From Pyxicephalus adspersus (taxonomy: Eukaryota > Chordata > Amphibia > Anura > Pyxicephalidae), in contig NC_092861.1 of assembly GCF_032062135.1 (NCBI RefSeq), positions 2,008,776 to 2,072,775 on the forward strand: a stretch of DNA of 64,000 bases. The letters are read 5' to 3'. Shown one piece after another: positions 59,131 to 64,000 of this stretch (positions are counted from its first letter, which is position 1; each line of letters opens with the position of its first letter). The translations under genes and the position numbers were made by a program. The notes beneath the pieces were generated by a model that saw only the letters and a program-made list of their open reading frames with translations, was not told the DNA's origin and ran no database searches.

Positions 59131-59520
59131 TTGAGAGGCTGATAAAGATATAAAGAACCAGTAATGGCACAAACATTGGTACCATGCCTTGTCAGTTTTG
59201 GAGAAGATCCCCAATATTTACCAGAAGAAGAGTCAGTTCCGAATCTTCAGGAGCTGGCATGGGTACCTGTATCTGTCCCAAGCGTCTGGAGGCTTTCCTA
59301 AGCACCAAAGGCACACACACTTTGTTTTCCAATCAATTGCCCATTTGTTGCCTAGGTATTGCCACCATTTGCCTATTTTTCAGCAGTGCATTGCTCTGTT
59401 TTTCCATTTGTTGCACTTGTATGCCCTATTGCCTGTGTATTGTTCATTGGTTGTCTGTATATTGTCATCAGCATTTAATTGTCCTGTATGTATTCCTACT
59501 ATTGTCCATTTGCTGCCCAT
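59131..59520. other. no gene recognised
   Basis: Transition between the 20-bp and 31-bp arrays; contains degenerate repeat-like text only. Confidence 0.35.
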
Positions 59521-59752
59521 GTACTATCACAGATGCCCATTGGCTGAATGTGTGCTACCACCACTGCCATTTGGCTGCCAATGTACTACCACCACTGTCC
59601 ATTGGCTGCCAATGTACTACCACCACTGCCCATTGGCTGCCCGTGTACCACCACCACTGCCCATTGGCTGCCCATGTACTACTACCGTTGCCCATTGGCT
59701 GCCCATGTGCTGCCACCACTGCCCATTGGTTGCCCATGTACTACCACCACTG
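59521..59752. repeat. minisatellite, 31 bp unit, about seven copies, running into a gap
   Basis: 'cccattggctgcccatgtac' followed by 'taccaccactg' repeats every 31 bp (for example 59601 and 59632). The 31-bp period cycles all three frames through the same peptides. The array continues into the gap. Confidence 0.9.
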
Positions 59753-60402
59753 NNNNNNNNNNNNNNNNNNNNNNNNNNNNNNNNNNNNNNNNNNNNNNNN
59801 NNNNNNNNNNNNNNNNNNNNNNNNNNNNNNNNNNNNNNNNNNNNNNNNNNNNNNNNNNNNNNNNNNNNNNNNNNNNNNNNNNNNNNNNNNNNNNNNNNNN
59901 NNNNNNNNNNNNNNNNNNNNNNNNNNNNNNNNNNNNNNNNNNNNNNNNNNNNNNNNNNNNNNNNNNNNNNNNNNNNNNNNNNNNNNNNNNNNNNNNNNNN
60001 NNNNNNNNNNNNNNNNNNNNNNNNNNNNNNNNNNNNNNNNNNNNNNNNNNNNNNNNNNNNNNNNNNNNNNNNNNNNNNNNNNNNNNNNNNNNNNNNNNNN
60101 NNNNNNNNNNNNNNNNNNNNNNNNNNNNNNNNNNNNNNNNNNNNNNNNNNNNNNNNNNNNNNNNNNNNNNNNNNNNNNNNNNNNNNNNNNNNNNNNNNNN
60201 NNNNNNNNNNNNNNNNNNNNNNNNNNNNNNNNNNNNNNNNNNNNNNNNNNNNNNNNNNNNNNNNNNNNNNNNNNNNNNNNNNNNNNNNNNNNNNNNNNNN
60301 NNNNNNNNNNNNNNNNNNNNNNNNNNNNNNNNNNNNNNNNNNNNNNNNNNNNNNNNNNNNNNNNNNNNNNNNNNNNNNNNNNNNNNNNNNNNNNNNNNNN
60401 NN
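59753..60402. other. assembly gap (650 N)
   Basis: Run of N after the 31-bp minisatellite. Confidence 1.
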
Positions 60403-60427
60403 GACTTTTGTGCATCTCTTACCACAG

Positions 60428-60851
60428 CTTTGGACTACGGTGGGATTGTGACCATGAAAGCACTGCTTGTTTTCGGAGCCGTATTTCTATATACCCCAAG
60501 TCTATCACAAAAGTACCTATGCCCATATGGGTATGATTGGCACGGCACACAATACAGTCTCAGACTGTTCCCAGCACAAGGAGTTTGTCCAGCTCGTTGT
60601 TTCTCTACATACCGAGGAGTCAGGACTTGCAGTATCACAAGAACAATCAATTCCAGCAAATGTGATAATGGAACATTACACCACTTAGAGCAGAAGGTTC
60701 TGTAAGTGACATTGTCTGTGCTGATTTATCAATATACATTGACTCCACACAAAGGAAAGTAATGGAAACTTCTCGTGTCCGCAGAGCAAGAATCAAGGCC
60801 AAGGATCCAAGGAACACAAAAGCGGATGATATCCGTCTTCTACTATTATAG
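60428..60851 (+). CDS. weak candidate two-exon gene for a small secreted cysteine-containing protein
   Basis: An acceptor-like CTCTTACCACAG (to 60427) precedes an ATG at 60454 in good context (GTGACCATGA). The frame opens MKALLVFGAVFLYTPSLSQ, which reads as a signal peptide, then a segment with five cysteines and NSS/NGT sites. At 60702 there is a perfect GTAAGT donor; a CGTGTCCGCAG acceptor ends at 60784. Joining 60454-60701 to 60785-60851 keeps frame and ends KAKDPRNTKADDIRLLLL with TAG, about 104 residues. I recognise no family. The 83-bp intron is short, and a competing open frame (60467-60688) overlaps. It may be chance or transposon-derived. Confidence 0.2.
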
Positions 60852-62690
60852 CATTACATCGGGCAGCAGGTTCCTTCATTACAACACACGCCGTGCCATG
60901 CTTTGGTATGGAAACTCAATCAATGGTGACAAATAAATAGACCAGTCCACCAATGGTTGAGTTGAAGGTTATGCAAGGACAATAGAGTTGGGTTAGAAGC
61001 GTTGTCAAGCTTACAAATAAAGAGTTATCACCAAAGTAGAAGGTGTGAGAAATTCATCCAATGGAGACTTCTCTTACAATGACAATGGTCATAGATGAAA
61101 GGGTTATAGAGATCGGTGAGGAACACCAAAATGGAAAGTCCAAAGAACTTCAACTGGTGCTTTACTGTTGTCCAACTTCATGAAAAATCTGGGGTTATCC
61201 GTAATATTTTACTACCAGATATTGCTAAAGTCATGTTACCTAACCTTACCCCCCACCTTTCTGGTGCCAAACCCCAACCTCTTCATAGCTCTCACCTAAT
61301 CCTAACCCTCCCTCCTCTTTCTGGTACCTATAGCTACAAGCGTGCCTACCCAGAACCCAACCCATGACCCCAGTAATTGCATAACCTTCTTAGAATGGGC
61401 AGCAGAGATTTATGGGCAGTGATATATACCTTGCCAGGAGGGGGCATATGGCTGTGCTGAAGCACGGAGGGGGGCAGCAAACCTTTATGGGTAGGAAGAT
61501 TTGATGGTGAATATGTTATGGAACAATGGAGTGTTAAAAAACTCATAAAACCTAATTAGCCTATTTTGGAGGACTGAGATCCACCTTTTTGGGGCTTTTT
61601 GTTTTGTCAGAACTGTAAGCTGGGGGTTGGGGGGAATTGAGTCAGTGTCCTGGTCTTTGTAATTTCATAGTTTCCAGTTTATAGATTCTATTCTTTCTAC
61701 ATTGGTGGGCATTCCTGAATATTGCACAGAATGGAGCACCATTTTCTGAAGTATGACCGGCCCGGTGTAATGAAGCGGCCCCATTAGCATGATCCAGTGG
61801 TGTGGCACTAGACATAGAGATTGGATTAGGATAGGGCCCCATAAAGGAGGCCTTAAAGTTTCCAGTATAAAGAAGCTATATATAGTGCCAATCACCAATT
61901 AAGAAGCATTTGTTTATCTGTCTTTGCGGTGTAGATTTATTGCCTTCTGAACTTTTTTCCCAAGACTTTCATTGTAGCCTTTTGCCTTATAGCTAGGGAA
62001 CCCCATCAAAACTTTGCAATGAGGTCCCATATGATTTCTACTAAAACCCTGGGTGTGCCCATGATGCCCTGGGCTCAAATTGGGTGAAATAATGCTGGGG
62101 TGTATTCAACCTGGAAGAAAGCCAGAGCTGGATCACCATTACCAGTATGGGGAAATGGCGGAACTGGAAAGGAATTGGCACAGTTTAGCAATCTCATGCA
62201 TGGACTTTTATTCCTAAGACGTTAATGCTTTCAAGATATCTTATTAGAATATAAAAAGTAGGAGAAATTTCCTGGGGATTGGAGATCTAAAGCCTAGGGT
62301 CCATTGGATGTCCAGGGGTCCCAGCTACAACTTTTATACTCTTGGTTAGAGTTGTGCACCTCGTCTTCCAAGACAATGGACCTGGAAGGCAGTTGGGGGC
62401 TTATCAGAACAACTGGTAAAGATGGCATGAATGGGGGGTAGAGTTGGGGGCTTCATCTGTGTGTTCCACTGCTTTTAATATCCATGGAGGGGCAAAAGGT
62501 GATACCTTACCTAGGGCCGCACTCTGCCTTAACCCATCTCTGGTTGTATAACAAACATTTCCTTGGAATAATGTGAACAAATTAAAATTTCTGCAAAATT
62601 TTAAATGCTACCTGTATCCACATTGGCTGAGATTCAGGTATGGCTCTCATGCTGATCCTTCAGGTAATATGTTTGTGGTCATTAGATGAT
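60852..62690. other. no gene recognised
   Basis: Unique-looking sequence with no supported exon or element. Confidence 0.35.
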
Positions 62691-64000
62691 CAGATCATCC
62701 CCAACATTATCTCCTTTTTGTAACACTAAAACTAACATCCCCGTAACTTCAACACTATTTCTGTATTCTTCACATTGACCCTTCTTGTAACCTTAACATG
62801 AACCCTGCCTATTATCTTCACACCTACCTCCTCATATCCCAAAGATGAACCCTGCTCGTTATCCTTACACCTACCTTCCCGTAACCCCAACATGAACCCT
62901 GTCTGGTATCCTCACACCTACCTCCTTGTAACCCTAGTAGGAACTCTGACTATTATCCTCACACCTACCTCCCCATAACCCTAACATGAACCCTGCCTAT
63001 TATCCTCACACCTACTTCCCTGTAACCCCACCAAAAACTTTCACTTTAATCCCCACACCTACCTACCGGTAACCCTTACATGGACCTTGCCTGGTATCCT
63101 CACGCCTACCTCCCCGTAACCCCAACATGAACCCTGACTATTATCCTCCCACCTACCCCCCGATAACCCTAACATGAACCCTGCCTATTATCTTCACACC
63201 TACCTCCCCATAAACCCAACATGAACCCTGTCTGGTTTCCTCACACCTACCTCCTTGTGACCCTAGCATGAACCCTGCCTGGTATCCTCACACCTTCTTC
63301 CCCATATAACTAACATGAACCCTACCTATTATCCTCACACCTACCTCCCCATATCCCTAACACGAACCCTGACTATTATCTTCACACCTACCTCCCCATA
63401 AACCCAACATGAACCCTGCCTGGTATCCTCACACCTACCTCCCTGTAACCCCAACATGAACCCTGACTATTATCCTCCCACCTACCCCCCCATAACCCTA
63501 ACACGAACCCTGACTATTATCCTCACAACTACCTCTTGGTAACCCTTAACATAACCCTGCTTGTTATCCTCACACCTACCTCCCCATGTCCCTAAAATGA
63601 ACCCTGCTTGGTATCCTCACACCTACTTCCCTGTAACCCCAACATGAACCCTGCCTATTATCTTCACACCTACCTCCCCATAACCCTAGCATGAACCCTG
63701 CCTGGTATCTTCACCCCTCCATACACCTCCCCATATTCCTAAAATTACCCCTGCCTGGTATCTTCAACCCTACCTCCCTGTAACCCTAGCATGAACCCTG
63801 CCTGGTATCCTCACCCCTTCTTCCCCATAACCCTAAAATTACCCCTGCCTGGTATCCTTAACCCAACCTCCCCATAACCCTAACATGAACCTTGCCTATT
63901 ATCCTGACACCTACCTCCCCGTAACCCCAGCATGAACCCTGCCTGGTATCCTCACACCTACCTCCCCATAACCCTAAAATAAACCCTTCTTGGTATCCTC
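62691..64000. repeat. minisatellite, 47 bp unit, about 28 copies, running off the window
   Basis: 'aaccctgcctggtatcctca' and 'cacctacctccccataaccc' with 'taacatg' recur every 47 bp (for example 62941 and 62988). Two variants, 'ctattatcc' and 'ggtatcc', alternate irregularly. Confidence 0.92.

Noticed and set aside
15736..60705. Long frames made mainly of unknown residues
   Set aside because: They span N gaps; no sequence supports them.
46766..64000. Neighbouring genes expected near mammalian ZNF395 (FBXO16, PNOC, ELP3)
   Set aside because: I looked for recognisable peptide segments of these and found none in this window.

Overview
This is vertebrate genomic DNA, most likely from a frog. It is not microbial: it has spliced exons with GT-AG introns, tRNA-type SINEs, L2-like LINE tails, DNA-transposon MITEs and many minisatellites. 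The anuran call is an inference from the dispersed repeats (L2-like tails containing 'gtaatatgttggcgctat', a palindromic 'taaagttctccaag' MITE, an 'aaagagaacctgtca' family) together with the gene sequence.

The only gene I can name is znf395 (plus strand, CpG-rich promoter and untranslated exon 1 at about 33,850-34,158, coding 37,243-45,369). It encodes a transcription factor of the ZNF395/SLC2A4RG/ZNF704 family. Visible parts are the conserved N-terminus, a family-specific N-terminal domain, a basic PRKRK stretch, one C2H2 zinc finger, an RSRSLS motif and a C-terminal C-clamp. Ten exons can be traced with consensus splice sites and continuous reading phase. The 3' end of exon 4 is lost in an assembly gap (39,777-40,738).

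The left half (1-33,000) has no gene I can support. It holds long minisatellites (43-45, ~87, ~108/27, 33, ~60, 30 and ~58 bp units), a hAT-like MITE (2,200-2,668), a CpG-rich MITE with a 3-bp target duplication (19,109-19,532), a SINE (29,371-29,706) and a tandemly amplified L2-like tail (28,645-29,300). Two copies of one minisatellite family lie in opposite orientation (6,960-8,075 and 10,840-12,350).

The right half after znf395 (46,000-64,000) is again gene-poor. It has 30-bp, 20-bp, 31-bp and 47-bp minisatellites, a SINE inserted in the 20-bp array, and one weak candidate for a small secreted-protein gene next to a gap (60,428-60,851).

Six N gaps total about 4.2 kb and nearly all abut repeats. 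By hand estimate, tandem repeats make up about a fifth of the resolved sequence, and most longer open frames are by-products of repeat units divisible by three. I found no CRISPR array, operon, phage or other prokaryotic system. The most unusual material is the repeat architecture, not a new gene system.
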